Source of the DNA: Sunxiuqinia sp965230765
GTDB taxonomy: Bacteria; Bacteroidota; Bacteroidia; Bacteroidales; Prolixibacteraceae
Length of the DNA stretch: 64,000 nucleotides
Assembly: GCA_965230765.1 (NCBI GenBank)
Contig: CBDDLR010000002.1
Span: 744,001-808,000 of the forward strand
Direction: 5' to 3'
Below are positions 50,743 through 60,416 of this stretch, piece after piece. The translations under genes were made by a program, and so were the position numbers. The notes beneath the pieces are model-generated. The model was not told the origin of the DNA and ran no database searches. It saw nothing but the letters and a program-made list of their open reading frames with translations. The stretch's first letter is position 1, and each line of letters starts with the position of its first letter.

Positions 50743-51879
50743 TTATTTCTCGGAACGGATCCTTTCAAGAAAAATATTGCAAAGTGCTTTTGAAGGAAAA
50801 TCCCCACTGTTGTCATCCAGGTTGGTGCAAGCTGTTAAAACTAATTTTTCTTTGGGGTAAATCACAATAACAGAACTTCCCCCAATCACTGAGCCTAACT
50901 GCACGTACGCAAGTTCCCCCTCAGGACCTTCATAGATCACCCAGCCAAAGCCTCTGTTTGTCTTTTTTCCATCATTAAGTGTATTTGGCGTAAAAAACAA
51001 ATCAAGGCTTTCTTCTGAAAAGAAACCTGGTGCTAGCAATGTCTGCGACAGTATGTTAAGATCATCAGCTGTTGATAAATATCCTGAAATTGGTGCCAGA
51101 AATCGAAGGTCCAGTTTTGGGGCGTTGATCAAGCGTGCAATATAGTCACGATAATAACACTCACTTCTGCCGTCAATTATTCTGTATGGATCATCAATAA
51201 TTGTATTGCTTAGTTTAAGCGTGTCAAGTAGGGTTTCTTGCAGAAGCTTTGGGTAATATGTCTCAGTAATGTCTTCTGCCAAAATACCTAACAGTGCATA
51301 GCTAAGTTCAGAGTCCAACAGATAGGTGTTGGGTTCATAAACAAGCGTATCGTTTTCGTAGAATGAAATATATTCCTTAAGTGATTTAAAATTATTGGGA
51401 TTTTTCACCAAGTCTGGTGAGTCCGGGGCAAATCCAGCTGAATTTACTCCTAAAAGATAGGGTGAGAAATCGAACTGCTTTTTAGGGAATTCAGGAATGA
51501 ATTCATAATATGATTTGTTTAAATCTACCATGCCTTTTTCCTGCAGCTTTGCCAGGGTAAGGGCTGTTAGCATTTTTGAGGTATTGCCAATCCTGAACTT
51601 CGTATTTCTTGTTGCCGGGCTGTTTAATTCTTTGCTTGCATGCCCGATTCCTTCGGACCAAACTATTTTATTGTCAATTGAAACTGATATTGAAAGACCA
51701 GGTACACGTGACGTAAAAAGAAAAGTCCTGAGTTCTTCCCTCCCTTTAATTATTTGTTCTTTATACTCCTTATTTAGGATTTTCCCAGAATTGCTGTCTT
51801 TTTTGTTTATTTTACAGGAAGATGCGGTAAATAAAACAATAGCCGTTGTTAAGATTAGAATTGAAATTTTGCGTGTCAT
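50743..51879 (-). CDS. Class C beta-lactamase-like lipoprotein with degenerate active site
   Basis: The start at ATG 51879 (MTRKISILIL) gives 378 residues with a lipobox TASSC (Cys22). An upstream ATG at 51903 adds eight residues. The overall fold is that of serine beta-lactamase/esterase homologues, with FRIGNTSKMLTALTLAKLQEKG. Where active members have SxxK, this reads N-T-S-K (Asn99). The YxN motif is D-S-E in the LLDSELSYALLG segment, and the usual HxG/KTG strand reads IGGSSVIVIYP. All three catalytic motifs therefore look lost. It is probably a surface binding protein or an enzyme of altered chemistry. A sequencing or alignment error by eye is possible for the Asn. Confidence 0.82.
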   Translation of the reverse strand: MTRKISILILTTAIVLFTASSCKINKKDSNSGKILNKEYKEQIIKGREELRTFLFTSRVPGLSISVSIDNKIVWSEGIGHASKELNSPATRNTKFRIGNTSKMLTALTLAKLQEKGMVDLNKSYYEFIPEFPKKQFDFSPYLLGVNSAGFAPDSPDLVKNPNNFKSLKEYISFYENDTLVYEPNTYLLDSELSYALLGILAEDITETYYPKLLQETLLDTLKLSNTIIDDPYRIIDGRSECYYRDYIARLINAPKLDLRFLAPISGYLSTADDLNILSQTLLAPGFFSEESLDLFFTPNTLNDGKKTNRGFGWVIYEGPEGELAYVQLGSVIGGSSVIVIYPKEKLVLTACTNLDDNSGDFPSKALCNIFLERIRSEK

Positions 51880-51992
51880 GATAATCTCTAATTTCATTTT
51901 CATGTTTTAAAGATTTAGGTTTTACTTGTTATCCGAAGAAAACTTTATAAATTTTGGGGTCGAAAATAATAAAATCAATTTATTCCTCGAAG

Positions 51993-53954
51993 ATGAATCA
52001 ATGTATATCATTGCTATTTTCGTTGTTTTTTGTTTTCGGATTGAGTGCCGAAAGCTTATTGGGTACGAATATTTCAATAAAAACAAAATCAGATTCAGTA
52101 ATTAGTTATTTAGCTGATTCGGTAGATTTGCCGTCAGTTTCTAAGCTAGGTAGCCAATCGTTTGACTATACTTCAGTAATACTTGCACGATTAACGATGT
52201 ATGGTGATGAAGATCACGATATTAATGATTTTATTTCCAAGGCAGTAGATAGCCGATCGTTTTACAAGGAATTGAATGATATTGTACGTCTGGTCTATTT
52301 GCACGGTGAGAGCAGCGCAGTAAGACAAAACCTTCAAATAATTATCAATAATTTTTTGGATAAGGACAATGGTATTAATCCGAAAAGCCGTGAAATTGAA
52401 AATGAGTACCCCGATTATTATTCATGTATTTATTTAATTGCCCATAAAGCTTTGATGTTTGGGGATTATTATCCCGACATGCAGGAATTGGCTGATAATC
52501 TTGAAAACAAAATAATAAAACGTGCATCGAGAATATATAAAACAGGTATCCCTTCATATGAAGGACCTATTCGAAAGCTTTATACGTTGAATAGTTGGTT
52601 GAATTTATACGATTTTGCTCCGAGCAGTGAAGTCAAGTTAGCTGCCAAAGCAGTTTTAGATTTCTATTCAAGCGAGTTGGCAACCCATCAGTTTTTTGGG
52701 TATCCTGGTTTTGCAGGTGCGGGTAGGAGCGAAACGTTTGGCAACCGAACCCATATAATCAGAAATCTAAATTGGCTTTGGTTCGGAACTGACTCTGTAA
52801 CCGTGTTTAAAAAGACAAATCCTTTTCAACTGATACATGCTGCAACTAGTTCCTATAATCCTCCGGCTTTAGTAATTGAATATGCTCAACGCGAACAGGA
52901 AGCTGCAGAATATTACAAGCTGAGCAAACCCAATTTTTGGTTTGATGAGTTATCATTCTCAAAACAATTACTCTATAAAACAAATAAGTATAGCCTCTCG
53001 ACAAACCTTTCGGCATACGGAGGTTGGAGTAATGGGAATAAAATTATTGAAAACTGGAAGTTAATTGTCAATAACCATGATACGATCTCAACTGTTAGGG
53101 GTAATGGACATTTTTGGAGAAGTAGAAATGGTCGGGGAAAAGATCCCTGGACTCAGTTCGTTCAGCACGAAAATATTCTTGTACAGTTGACAAAAGTTCC
53201 GGAAAAAGCACAGGAATTGTATGAAGAGATTAGTGATGTTTACGACTCTTGGCAAAAAAAAATAAGAAGGAATACAAAAAATAGAATCAATGTTGGGGAT
53301 ATTTTTCTTCCAGCAAAAGAGCACCGGTTTCAAAATAAATCATCAATTACGTTTCAGCAGCACGTTAATATTATCAAAGAAAACAATATGTGTTTCGTTG
53401 ATTTTGGGTCTGTGTACATGGCTGTGGTTGGTGTGCCAGTGCATCGGCCAATTGAAATAACAGAAGCAGATGGCAAAATTCATTTGACGATTGAGAATGA
53501 TCCGGGCAAAATATGTGGGTTTGTGTGTGAGCTGTCTGAAGCTGATAATTTTATCGATTTTCAGGGTTTTCAGAGCAAATATATACAAGAACATATCATG
53601 TATGTCGATCATTCCATCGATCTGTTAACATACGAATCGTTGCATGGAAAGCATATTGAATTTCTTTATGTTGAAGAGGGGGAGTTTGAAGAGCCAATTT
53701 TTTATTCGACGATTGAGCCTGTTATCAGTGCTACAAATATTGCTTCTCCTAATTGGCCAACAAAAGAGGGGACTGGGAAAATGCCTTTTCAGCTGGTTGA
53801 TAATTACCGCTATGGTTTTGATGAAAAATGGGACATTATATCTGGCCCGGTTGTTAACCTGAAGAACTCAAAACTTATTATTTCGTTCAATGAAGCTTCC
53901 TATGAAGTAGATTTCTCCGGAAAGATTCCTGTATTTAATGAAAAAGACCGCTAA
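51993..53954 (+). CDS. Large exported protein, unrecognised, toroid plus beta-domain layout
   Basis: I take ATG 51993 (MNQCISLLFSLFFVFGLSAES) as start because the signal peptide then begins at residue 1; an earlier ATG at 51954 adds 13 residues. The protein is about 653 residues. The N-terminal half (about 60-350) is helix-rich with repeated aromatic and Tyr residues, like (alpha/alpha) toroids. The C-terminal half (about 350-650) is beta-rich. This layout recalls polysaccharide lyases and heparinase-type proteins, but I see no family signature, so no function is claimed. It is divergent from the degenerate hydrolase gene (90 bp) and ends in a hairpin. Confidence 0.75.
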   Translation: MNQCISLLFSLFFVFGLSAESLLGTNISIKTKSDSVISYLADSVDLPSVSKLGSQSFDYTSVILARLTMYGDEDHDINDFISKAVDSRSFYKELNDIVRLVYLHGESSAVRQNLQIIINNFLDKDNGINPKSREIENEYPDYYSCIYLIAHKALMFGDYYPDMQELADNLENKIIKRASRIYKTGIPSYEGPIRKLYTLNSWLNLYDFAPSSEVKLAAKAVLDFYSSELATHQFFGYPGFAGAGRSETFGNRTHIIRNLNWLWFGTDSVTVFKKTNPFQLIHAATSSYNPPALVIEYAQREQEAAEYYKLSKPNFWFDELSFSKQLLYKTNKYSLSTNLSAYGGWSNGNKIIENWKLIVNNHDTISTVRGNGHFWRSRNGRGKDPWTQFVQHENILVQLTKVPEKAQELYEEISDVYDSWQKKIRRNTKNRINVGDIFLPAKEHRFQNKSSITFQQHVNIIKENNMCFVDFGSVYMAVVGVPVHRPIEITEADGKIHLTIENDPGKICGFVCELSEADNFIDFQGFQSKYIQEHIMYVDHSIDLLTYESLHGKHIEFLYVEEGEFEEPIFYSTIEPVISATNIASPNWPTKEGTGKMPFQLVDNYRYGFDEKWDIISGPVVNLKNSKLIISFNEASYEVDFSGKIPVFNEKDR

Positions 53955-53967
53955 AAGCGGCCTTTCA
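53943..53967. terminator. Bidirectional terminator before the carboxylase operon end
   Basis: AAAGaCCGC/GCGGcCTTT (53943-53951 with 53957-53965, one mismatch) with the upstream gene's TAA stop in the TAAAA loop, flanked by A and T runs. Confidence 0.65.
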
Positions 53968-53972
53968 TTTAT

Positions 53973-55508
53973 CTAAAGTGGAATATTTCCATGTTTTCGA
54001 GGTAGGTTCGACTTCCTCTTATTGTGGGTCATCTCAAGAGCATCGATAATTTTCTTTCGTGTGTTTTCCGGGTAGATTATTTCATCAATATACCCCAGGG
54101 ATGCTGCCCGGTATGGGTTGGCAAAAGTATCTCTGTATTCTTCTACAGCTTGTGCTTTTTCCTCATCATTGGTAATGTCGCGCCTTAAAATATTGATTGC
54201 CCCTTCTGGTCCCATTACCGCAATTTCAGCAGTTGGATAAGCATAATTAATGTCCCCGCCAATATGCTTACTCGACATTACATCGTATGCCCCACCATAT
54301 GCCTTGCGGGTGATTAAGGTAATCTTAGGCACGGTAGCTTCTGCAAATGCATAAAGCAATTTTGCCCCGTGTTTTATAATTCCCCCAAATTCTTGCTGTG
54401 TGCCGGGTAAGAAGCCAGGAACATCCACCATTGTTACAAGCGGGATGTTGAACGCATCGCAAAAACGCACAAACCTCGCAGCTTTAATTGAAGAATTAAT
54501 ATCCAGAACACCAGCTAGAAATGCTGGCTGATTGGCAACAATGCCAACCGAACGTCCACCAAACCGGGCAAACCCTATAATTATGTTCGATGCATAATTG
54601 GGTTGAACTTCAAGAAAATGCTCATCATCAATAATTTTGAAGATGATGTCTTTCATGTCGTATGGTTTGTTTGGGTCAGCGGGGACAATTTCGTTAAGTG
54701 ATTCTTCTTTTCTGTCAGAAGGGTCAGAGCAAACTTTCAACGGAGGATCGTCCATATTGTTTGATGGTATAAAGCTGATCAGTTCACGCACCATCATCAA
54801 TGTTTGTTCTTCATTTTCACCTGTGAAGTGTGCTACGCCACTTTTTGAGCTGTGTGTTACCGCTCCACCTAAATCTTCCTTGCTAACATCTTCATGGGTA
54901 ACTGTGCGGATAACATCGGGACCGGTAACAAACATGTGGCTTTTTTCATTCACCATAAAAATAAAGTCTGTAAGGGCAGGGGAGTAAACTGCGCCTCCTG
55001 CACATGGGCCAAGGATTGCAGAAATCTGTGGTATGACACCAGAAGAAATTACATTGTTGTAAAATATATCTGCATAACCAGCCAAACTTTGAACCCCTTC
55101 TTGTATTCGAGCTCCACCCGAATCATTAAGACCAATCAGTGGAGCACCCATCTCAACGGCCATTTTCTGAATTTTTACAATTTTATCGGCATTTGCACGG
55201 CTCATTGTACCGCCAAATATTGTAAAGTCCTGAGCAAATACATATACGAGCCTACCCAATATTTGTCCGTACCCAGCAACAACGCCGTCTCCAGGGATCT
55301 TCTTTTTGTCGATGCCAAAATCAGTGGCACGATGAGTAACTAATTTGTCGATCTCATTAAATGTTCCAGGATCAAGAAGCTCGATAATGCGTTCGCGAGC
55401 TGTTTTCTTGCCTGCATTGTGCTGTTTTTCTATTCGCTCTTGTCCTCCGCCTAACTCAGCTTCTTTATTTATTTGTTCAAAGTGTTCAAACTTACTTTTC
55501 AAGTCCAT
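53973..55508 (-). CDS. Acyl-CoA carboxylase carboxyltransferase subunit (propionyl-CoA carboxylase beta type)
   Basis: The start at ATG 55508 (MDLKSKFEHFEQ) gives 511 residues; a longer frame would overlap the upstream gene. The two crotonase-like halves are visible: GGTMSRANADKIVKIQ and LNDSGGARIQEGVQSLAGY with GPCAGGAVYSPALTDF (about 130-165), then DVPGFLPGTQQEFGGIIKHGAKLLYAFAEATVPKITLITRKAYGGAY (near 377-423). The enzyme moves CO2 from biotin to an acyl-CoA, usually propionyl-CoA here, linking to methylmalonyl-CoA. Third gene of a biotin carboxylase operon. Reverse (decarboxylase) use is possible. Confidence 0.92.
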   Translation of the reverse strand: MDLKSKFEHFEQINKEAELGGGQERIEKQHNAGKKTARERIIELLDPGTFNEIDKLVTHRATDFGIDKKKIPGDGVVAGYGQILGRLVYVFAQDFTIFGGTMSRANADKIVKIQKMAVEMGAPLIGLNDSGGARIQEGVQSLAGYADIFYNNVISSGVIPQISAILGPCAGGAVYSPALTDFIFMVNEKSHMFVTGPDVIRTVTHEDVSKEDLGGAVTHSSKSGVAHFTGENEEQTLMMVRELISFIPSNNMDDPPLKVCSDPSDRKEESLNEIVPADPNKPYDMKDIIFKIIDDEHFLEVQPNYASNIIIGFARFGGRSVGIVANQPAFLAGVLDINSSIKAARFVRFCDAFNIPLVTMVDVPGFLPGTQQEFGGIIKHGAKLLYAFAEATVPKITLITRKAYGGAYDVMSSKHIGGDINYAYPTAEIAVMGPEGAINILRRDITNDEEKAQAVEEYRDTFANPYRAASLGYIDEIIYPENTRKKIIDALEMTHNKRKSNLPRKHGNIPL

Positions 55509-55518
55509 ATTAAATAGT

Positions 55519-56028
55519 TTAATCAATTTCAATTAGTACCTGGTTTGTGTCAACTGTGTCTCCTTCATTTACATGAATTTCTTTTATCAGTCCATCAACC
55601 GCTGCTTTATATTCACTTTCCATTTTCATTGCGGAAATAATTACAGCGGTATCACCTTTTTTAACTTCCTGTCCTTTGCCAACAAGTACTTTAACAATTT
55701 TACCGGGCATAGGAGCGGTAATTTTCTTTTCGCTTTGTGCTGATGCGCCATCGCCCCTGTTTTTTATATACCTTGATTCGGCATCAATAACTTCCAAATC
55801 GTAGGTCTGATAAAGGGTGTAGGCTGTGTAAGATTTTGGTTTAGTGTTTGGTACTAATGAAATGTTGTGAGAATGGTTATTTTCTAGAATAGAAAACAGC
55901 CCATCATCATTGTGCATAAGATCGACATTGTAAATTATATCGTCAACCTTGATCTCAAGCAGGTTTTCATTTTGGTTTAGAACTTCGACCGATGCAATAC
56001 GGTCGTTTAGCTTAATTTCAATAGGCAT
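55519..56028 (-). CDS. Biotin carboxyl carrier protein subunit
   Basis: A 169-residue protein whose C-terminal domain (about 100-169) is a biotinyl/lipoyl barrel with the motif SAMKMES; biotin is attached to Lys135. An N-terminal region (1-90) is an extra domain that probably holds the carrier in the complex. PAPMPG-like KITAPMPGKIVKVLV opens the barrel. It lies 11 bp after the biotin carboxylase gene and 10 bp before the carboxyltransferase gene, so the three form one enzyme. Confidence 0.93.
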   Translation of the reverse strand: MPIEIKLNDRIASVEVLNQNENLLEIKVDDIIYNVDLMHNDDGLFSILENNHSHNISLVPNTKPKSYTAYTLYQTYDLEVIDAESRYIKNRGDGASAQSEKKITAPMPGKIVKVLVGKGQEVKKGDTAVIISAMKMESEYKAAVDGLIKEIHVNEGDTVDTNQVLIEID

Positions 56029-56039
56029 GATGTTGATTT

Positions 56040-57554
56040 TTATAGTCGGTCAAAATTTTTCTGATACGTGTACTTTTTCCAGCGATTTTTTGCAGGTATC
56101 AACTCTTTAGTAGGAATTACTTTGTTGAGGCGGTTATTATAATCAATGTATGCTGCAATAATAACCATGTCCTGACATTCTAGTTCACATGTGTCTACAT
56201 CAATCAGGGTATCTCGGTTTTTTTCGATAAAATTGGTGTCGTAATTTCCGGAAACGAAATCTTCGGAATCCATAATCCTTTCAAGAAACTTCAAAGAAGT
56301 TTTTACACCGGTAATCTTGTATTCGTAAAGAGCACGTTCCATTCTTTTAATTGCTTCAGCACGGTTTTGTGCCCAAACAATCAGCTTCGAAATCATTGGA
56401 TCGTAATGTATCGGTATTTCATATCCCTCATAAACATACCCATCAGTTCTAACCCCAAGACCCAAAGGCTGTGTTATGCTGTGAATACGGCCTGGGCATG
56501 GCATAAAATTATTATCGGAATCTTCAGCATAAACACGACACTCAATGGCATGTCCTTTTTGCTGAAGTTCTTCTTGCTTAAGCTTTAATACATTCCCTTC
56601 AGCAACTAGAATTTGCTGCTTCACTAAATCAACACCAGTAACACGCTCTGTGATTGGATGCTCAACCTGTAAACGGGTGTTCATTTCAAGGAAATAATAA
56701 TTGAGATCATTATCTACAAGAAACTCAATAGTTCCTGCTCCAACGTAGTCGACAGCTTTTGCTGCTTCTACTGCATGTTTTCCCATTTGTTCCCTCAATT
56801 CGGGGGTCATCAGTGGCGAGGGTGTTTCCTCTACCATCTTTTGATGCCTTCGCTGAATAGAACATTCCCTTTCAAACAAGTGGATTACATTCCCATGTTG
56901 ATCACCTAATACCTGAAATTCAATATGGTGCGGCGATTGCACATATTTCTCGATATATACTGCATCATCTCCAAAAGCACTTAATGCCTCAGATCGGGCA
57001 CCGCGTAGAGACGATAAAATATCTTCTTCATGATGAACCAGGCGCATTCCTTTACCACCACCACCTGCCGATGCTTTTATCATCACCGGGAGTCCAACTT
57101 CTTTGATGGTTTCAATGGCTTTCTCTTCGTCTGTGATTGCCTCAGTGGTGCCAGGAACAACAGGCACTTCAGCATTAATCATGGTTTTTCGGGCCTGAAT
57201 TTTATCTCCCATTACTTCGATCACTTCAGGTGAAGGACCGATAAAAATGATGTCATTGTCGCTGCACAATTTTGCAAAATTCGCATTCTCAGATAAGAAC
57301 CCGTAACCCGGATGTATGGCATCTGATCCGGATTCTAAAGCTACTTCAATAATTTTTTCGGCTTTTAAATAACTCTCTTTAGATGGCGCTGCCCCTATGT
57401 AATAGGCTTCATCTGCATACCTTACATGCATTGATGTACGGTCGGCTTCTGAAAAAACAGCAACTGTTGCAATATCCAGTTCGCGACAAGTGCGCATAAT
57501 ACGGACAGCAATCTCACCCCGGTTGGCAACCAGGATTTTGTTGATTTTCTTCAT
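56040..57554 (-). CDS. accC: Biotin carboxylase subunit of acyl-CoA carboxylase
   Basis: A 504-residue ATP-grasp enzyme that carboxylates biotin on the carrier subunit. The N-terminal KILVANRGEIAVRIMRTCRELDI segment (7-29) is present. The ATP-binding glycine loop KASAGGGGKGMRLV is at about 159-172, the catalytic ECSIQRRHQKMVEETPSP at about 232-249, and LEMNTRLQVEHPITE at about 288-302. A C-terminal extension (about 450-504) goes beyond standard AccC, probably for complex contacts. First gene of the three-gene operon. Its promoter is in the 195-bp divergent spacer. Confidence 0.95.
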   Translation of the reverse strand: MKKINKILVANRGEIAVRIMRTCRELDIATVAVFSEADRTSMHVRYADEAYYIGAAPSKESYLKAEKIIEVALESGSDAIHPGYGFLSENANFAKLCSDNDIIFIGPSPEVIEVMGDKIQARKTMINAEVPVVPGTTEAITDEEKAIETIKEVGLPVMIKASAGGGGKGMRLVHHEEDILSSLRGARSEALSAFGDDAVYIEKYVQSPHHIEFQVLGDQHGNVIHLFERECSIQRRHQKMVEETPSPLMTPELREQMGKHAVEAAKAVDYVGAGTIEFLVDNDLNYYFLEMNTRLQVEHPITERVTGVDLVKQQILVAEGNVLKLKQEELQQKGHAIECRVYAEDSDNNFMPCPGRIHSITQPLGLGVRTDGYVYEGYEIPIHYDPMISKLIVWAQNRAEAIKRMERALYEYKITGVKTSLKFLERIMDSEDFVSGNYDTNFIEKNRDTLIDVDTCELECQDMVIIAAYIDYNNRLNKVIPTKELIPAKNRWKKYTYQKNFDRL

Positions 57555-57720
57555 AACAAAGTTTTAGTCCTATAAATATGTAGATATTTTGATCAACTAA
57601 TTTATCAAATTTTTAATAGAAACGACATTTCTCAAAAAATGTTTGCGTTTTTAGAACATTCCAGAAAAAAGCTCTTGAATCAATTTGTTATTTGAATGTG
57701 AAATTTTGTTAAAAATATTA

Positions 57721-57728
57721 TATATTTG
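57721..57728 (+). promoter_or_regulatory. Promoter -7 box of the DUF5916 gene
   Basis: TATATTTG is a perfect TAnnTTTG match 21 bases before the ATG at 57750. Confidence 0.5.
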
Positions 57729-57749
57729 AGCTGCTGAAAACTTAAGATT

Positions 57750-60365
57750 ATGTTCAAATATTCACTCCTGGTTGCTGTGTGCATGTGCACGACAGGGATC
57801 AACTTATTTGCTCAAGTTATTGATCATTACAATCTCTCGTCTGATTCTTTGGTTAATTTTCATGCGAGCCAAAAGAAGAGTTATTCTGCCACACGGTTAA
57901 ATGAAAAGCCAAAAATTGATGGCAGGTTGAACGATGTATGCTGGGCAAAAGGAAACTGGAGTGGTGGATTTATTCAGCAACAACCACTTCAGGCACAAAA
58001 CCCATCCCAGGAATCAGAGATATGCGTATTGTACGATGATAAAAACATCTATGTAGCCATTAAGTGTCATGATACCGAGCCTGGAAAAATTCGTTCAATT
58101 TTATCAAGAAGAGATGAGTTTGGTGGTGATATGGCGGGTATTGCATTTGACTCATACAACGATAACCGATCTGCTTTTGAATTTAACCTTTCCGCAGCAG
58201 GGCAAAAAGTTGACCTGGTTCACCTTGATGCATACGAGTGGGATGTAAATTGGGACGCTGTTTGGGATGGAAAATCCCAAGTTGGGGATTCGATGTGGAC
58301 GGCAGAAATGCGTATTCCATTTAGCCAGTTGAGGTTTGCAAAAGCTGAAGAACAGGTGTGGGGAATGCATGTTTGGCGTTGGATTGATCGGTTTCAGGAA
58401 GAAGATCAATGGAAGTTGATACCAATTGATGCCCCTGAGATGGTCTATTTGTTTGGCGAACTAAATGGGATTAAAGGAATCGACCCCAAACGTAAATTCG
58501 AATTTTTACCTTACGCCAATGCAAAATTCTCACCAAATACAGAACTCAATGAAAAATCTGAATTTGGTTTTGGACTTGATGGTAAAATTGGATTAAGTTC
58601 TGATTTTACGTTGGACTACACTGTTAATCCTGATTTTGGACAGGTGGAAGCAGATCCATCTGTTTTAAGCTTGTCGAGTTACGAAGTATTTTACGATGAA
58701 AAACGACCATTCTTTCTTGAAGGGAACAATATTTTAGATTACAGCATGGGGCGTGATCTTATGTTTTATTCACGAAGGATTGGAAGGGCGCCTATTTATG
58801 TGCCTTCAGTATCAGTTGATGAAACTTTATCTACTCCAGATAATACCTCTATTATAAGTGCTGTAAAAGTTACAGGAAAAAGTAAAAAGGGACTTTCGGT
58901 GGGGGTTGTGCAAAGCTTTACTGCTAACGAAGAGGCTACCATAAAAAGGGAAGCAGGAAATACTGATGTTTCTGTTGAGCCTTTCACCAGCTTTTTTGTT
59001 GGACGATTAAAGCAAGATTTTAACAAAGGCAATACTGTGTTGGGGGGAATGTTAACATCAACGATACGGGATATTAATGATGAACACCTGGAGTTTCTTC
59101 CTAAATCTTCACTTGCTGGTGGAATTGATTTTCAACATAACTGGAAAAACAGAAAATACTTTCTGGACATGAAAGGTTTTTTTAGTCAAATCGAGGGAAG
59201 TGAATTAGCAATAAGTAGATTGCAGAGGTCTCCACAACATAACTACCAACGTGAAGATGCCAGTCACTTGGATTACGATCCCGAAAAGACCAGTTTGTTT
59301 GGGCATGGCGGTGAAATTGAAGGTGGAAAGCGTAGTGGTAAATTCAGGGCAATTGGTTCGTTTAGCTGGAGGTCGCCGGGAATTGATTTTAACGATATGG
59401 GATATCTCCGCCAGGCCGATTTTATCAAAGAAGAACTTGAATTGAGATATCAAGTTAATGAGCCAAAAGGGATTCTTAGGAATTACTGGTTTCGGTTTCA
59501 ACAAAAACATGAATGGAGCTATGGTGGTGAGTCGACAAAAGAAGAGCTTGGGTTGCGAGCGTCCCTAAGGTTCACAAACTTATGGAGCCTGAATTTAAAC
59601 TTTGAGCGTGATTACAATGTATTTGACACCCGTGAACTGCGGGGTGGACCAAAACTCTTTATTGATAATCTTTGGGAGGCTCAGTACTATCTTCAGACGA
59701 ATGCTTCAAAAGACCTGCATTTTTTAATTGGCACTACCTTTATCGATTATGATGATGGTATTTCAGAACGTTACTTCAACACGTTTAGGTCTCGTTGGCA
59801 AATAAATGATCGATTGAGCATTAGTGCCAGGTTAGATTTTGATAAGGTGAAGAATCATCATCAATATGCAAATAGGGTAAGTCTTCAAGATGGTAGCACC
59901 GGTTATTTGGTTGGAACGCTTGAGCGCAGAACACTTGATGCGCAATTAAGATTGGAGTATTTTGTGACTCCCGAACTGTCAATTCAATATTATGCCAACC
60001 CTTATGCTTCAGTTGGGAAATATGATGATTTTAGGCGTGTAGTTGATGGGGATAACAAAGATTTAAGTCAGCGGTACCTTTCATTAGTACCTACATCAGG
60101 GAACAATGTTCATAATTTTAATGAAGCGTCTGGAGATGAATATTCAATCTATAATCCAGACTTCGATTACCAGGAGTTCAGATCAAACCTTGTAGCCCGC
60201 TGGGAATTCAGACCAGGATCAACACTTTACCTGGTGTGGAATACATCAGGCATAAATGTTGATCAAATGTACAGGGCTTCTGTTTCCGATAGTTTTGGAG
60301 ATACATTTGGGTTAAACACTGATAATGTTTTCATGATCAAGTTTAATTATTGGTTCTCTTTATAA
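57750..60365 (+). CDS. DUF5916 protein: CBM9-like domain plus outer-membrane barrel
   Basis: An 871-residue exported protein with signal peptide ending at LFAQ (about residue 22). Residues about 50-245 form a CBM9-like domain (KIDGRLNDVCW, LYDDKNIYVAIKCHD, WTAEMRIPFSQLRF). The rest (about 255-871) is the DUF5916 beta-barrel-like region with LDYTVNPDFGQVEADPSVLSLSSYEVFYDEKRPFFLEG, a strong family signature, and the C-terminal aromatic strand VFMIKFNYWFSL typical of outer-membrane proteins. The family function is unsettled; a sugar-linked or membrane-remodelling role is guessed. It has its own promoter box and precedes the MATE gene by 52 bp. Confidence 0.9.
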   Translation: MFKYSLLVAVCMCTTGINLFAQVIDHYNLSSDSLVNFHASQKKSYSATRLNEKPKIDGRLNDVCWAKGNWSGGFIQQQPLQAQNPSQESEICVLYDDKNIYVAIKCHDTEPGKIRSILSRRDEFGGDMAGIAFDSYNDNRSAFEFNLSAAGQKVDLVHLDAYEWDVNWDAVWDGKSQVGDSMWTAEMRIPFSQLRFAKAEEQVWGMHVWRWIDRFQEEDQWKLIPIDAPEMVYLFGELNGIKGIDPKRKFEFLPYANAKFSPNTELNEKSEFGFGLDGKIGLSSDFTLDYTVNPDFGQVEADPSVLSLSSYEVFYDEKRPFFLEGNNILDYSMGRDLMFYSRRIGRAPIYVPSVSVDETLSTPDNTSIISAVKVTGKSKKGLSVGVVQSFTANEEATIKREAGNTDVSVEPFTSFFVGRLKQDFNKGNTVLGGMLTSTIRDINDEHLEFLPKSSLAGGIDFQHNWKNRKYFLDMKGFFSQIEGSELAISRLQRSPQHNYQREDASHLDYDPEKTSLFGHGGEIEGGKRSGKFRAIGSFSWRSPGIDFNDMGYLRQADFIKEELELRYQVNEPKGILRNYWFRFQQKHEWSYGGESTKEELGLRASLRFTNLWSLNLNFERDYNVFDTRELRGGPKLFIDNLWEAQYYLQTNASKDLHFLIGTTFIDYDDGISERYFNTFRSRWQINDRLSISARLDFDKVKNHHQYANRVSLQDGSTGYLVGTLERRTLDAQLRLEYFVTPELSIQYYANPYASVGKYDDFRRVVDGDNKDLSQRYLSLVPTSGNNVHNFNEASGDEYSIYNPDFDYQEFRSNLVARWEFRPGSTLYLVWNTSGINVDQMYRASVSDSFGDTFGLNTDNVFMIKFNYWFSL

Positions 60366-60416
60366 ATCCCACTCTAAAAGCTAATTTTGTCGTTCATTTT
60401 TCAGATCGGATAACAC

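Noticed and set aside
55509..55532. Extended start of the carboxyltransferase gene
   Set aside because: It would overlap the preceding carrier gene; ATG 55508 gives the conserved N-terminus with a 10-bp gap.
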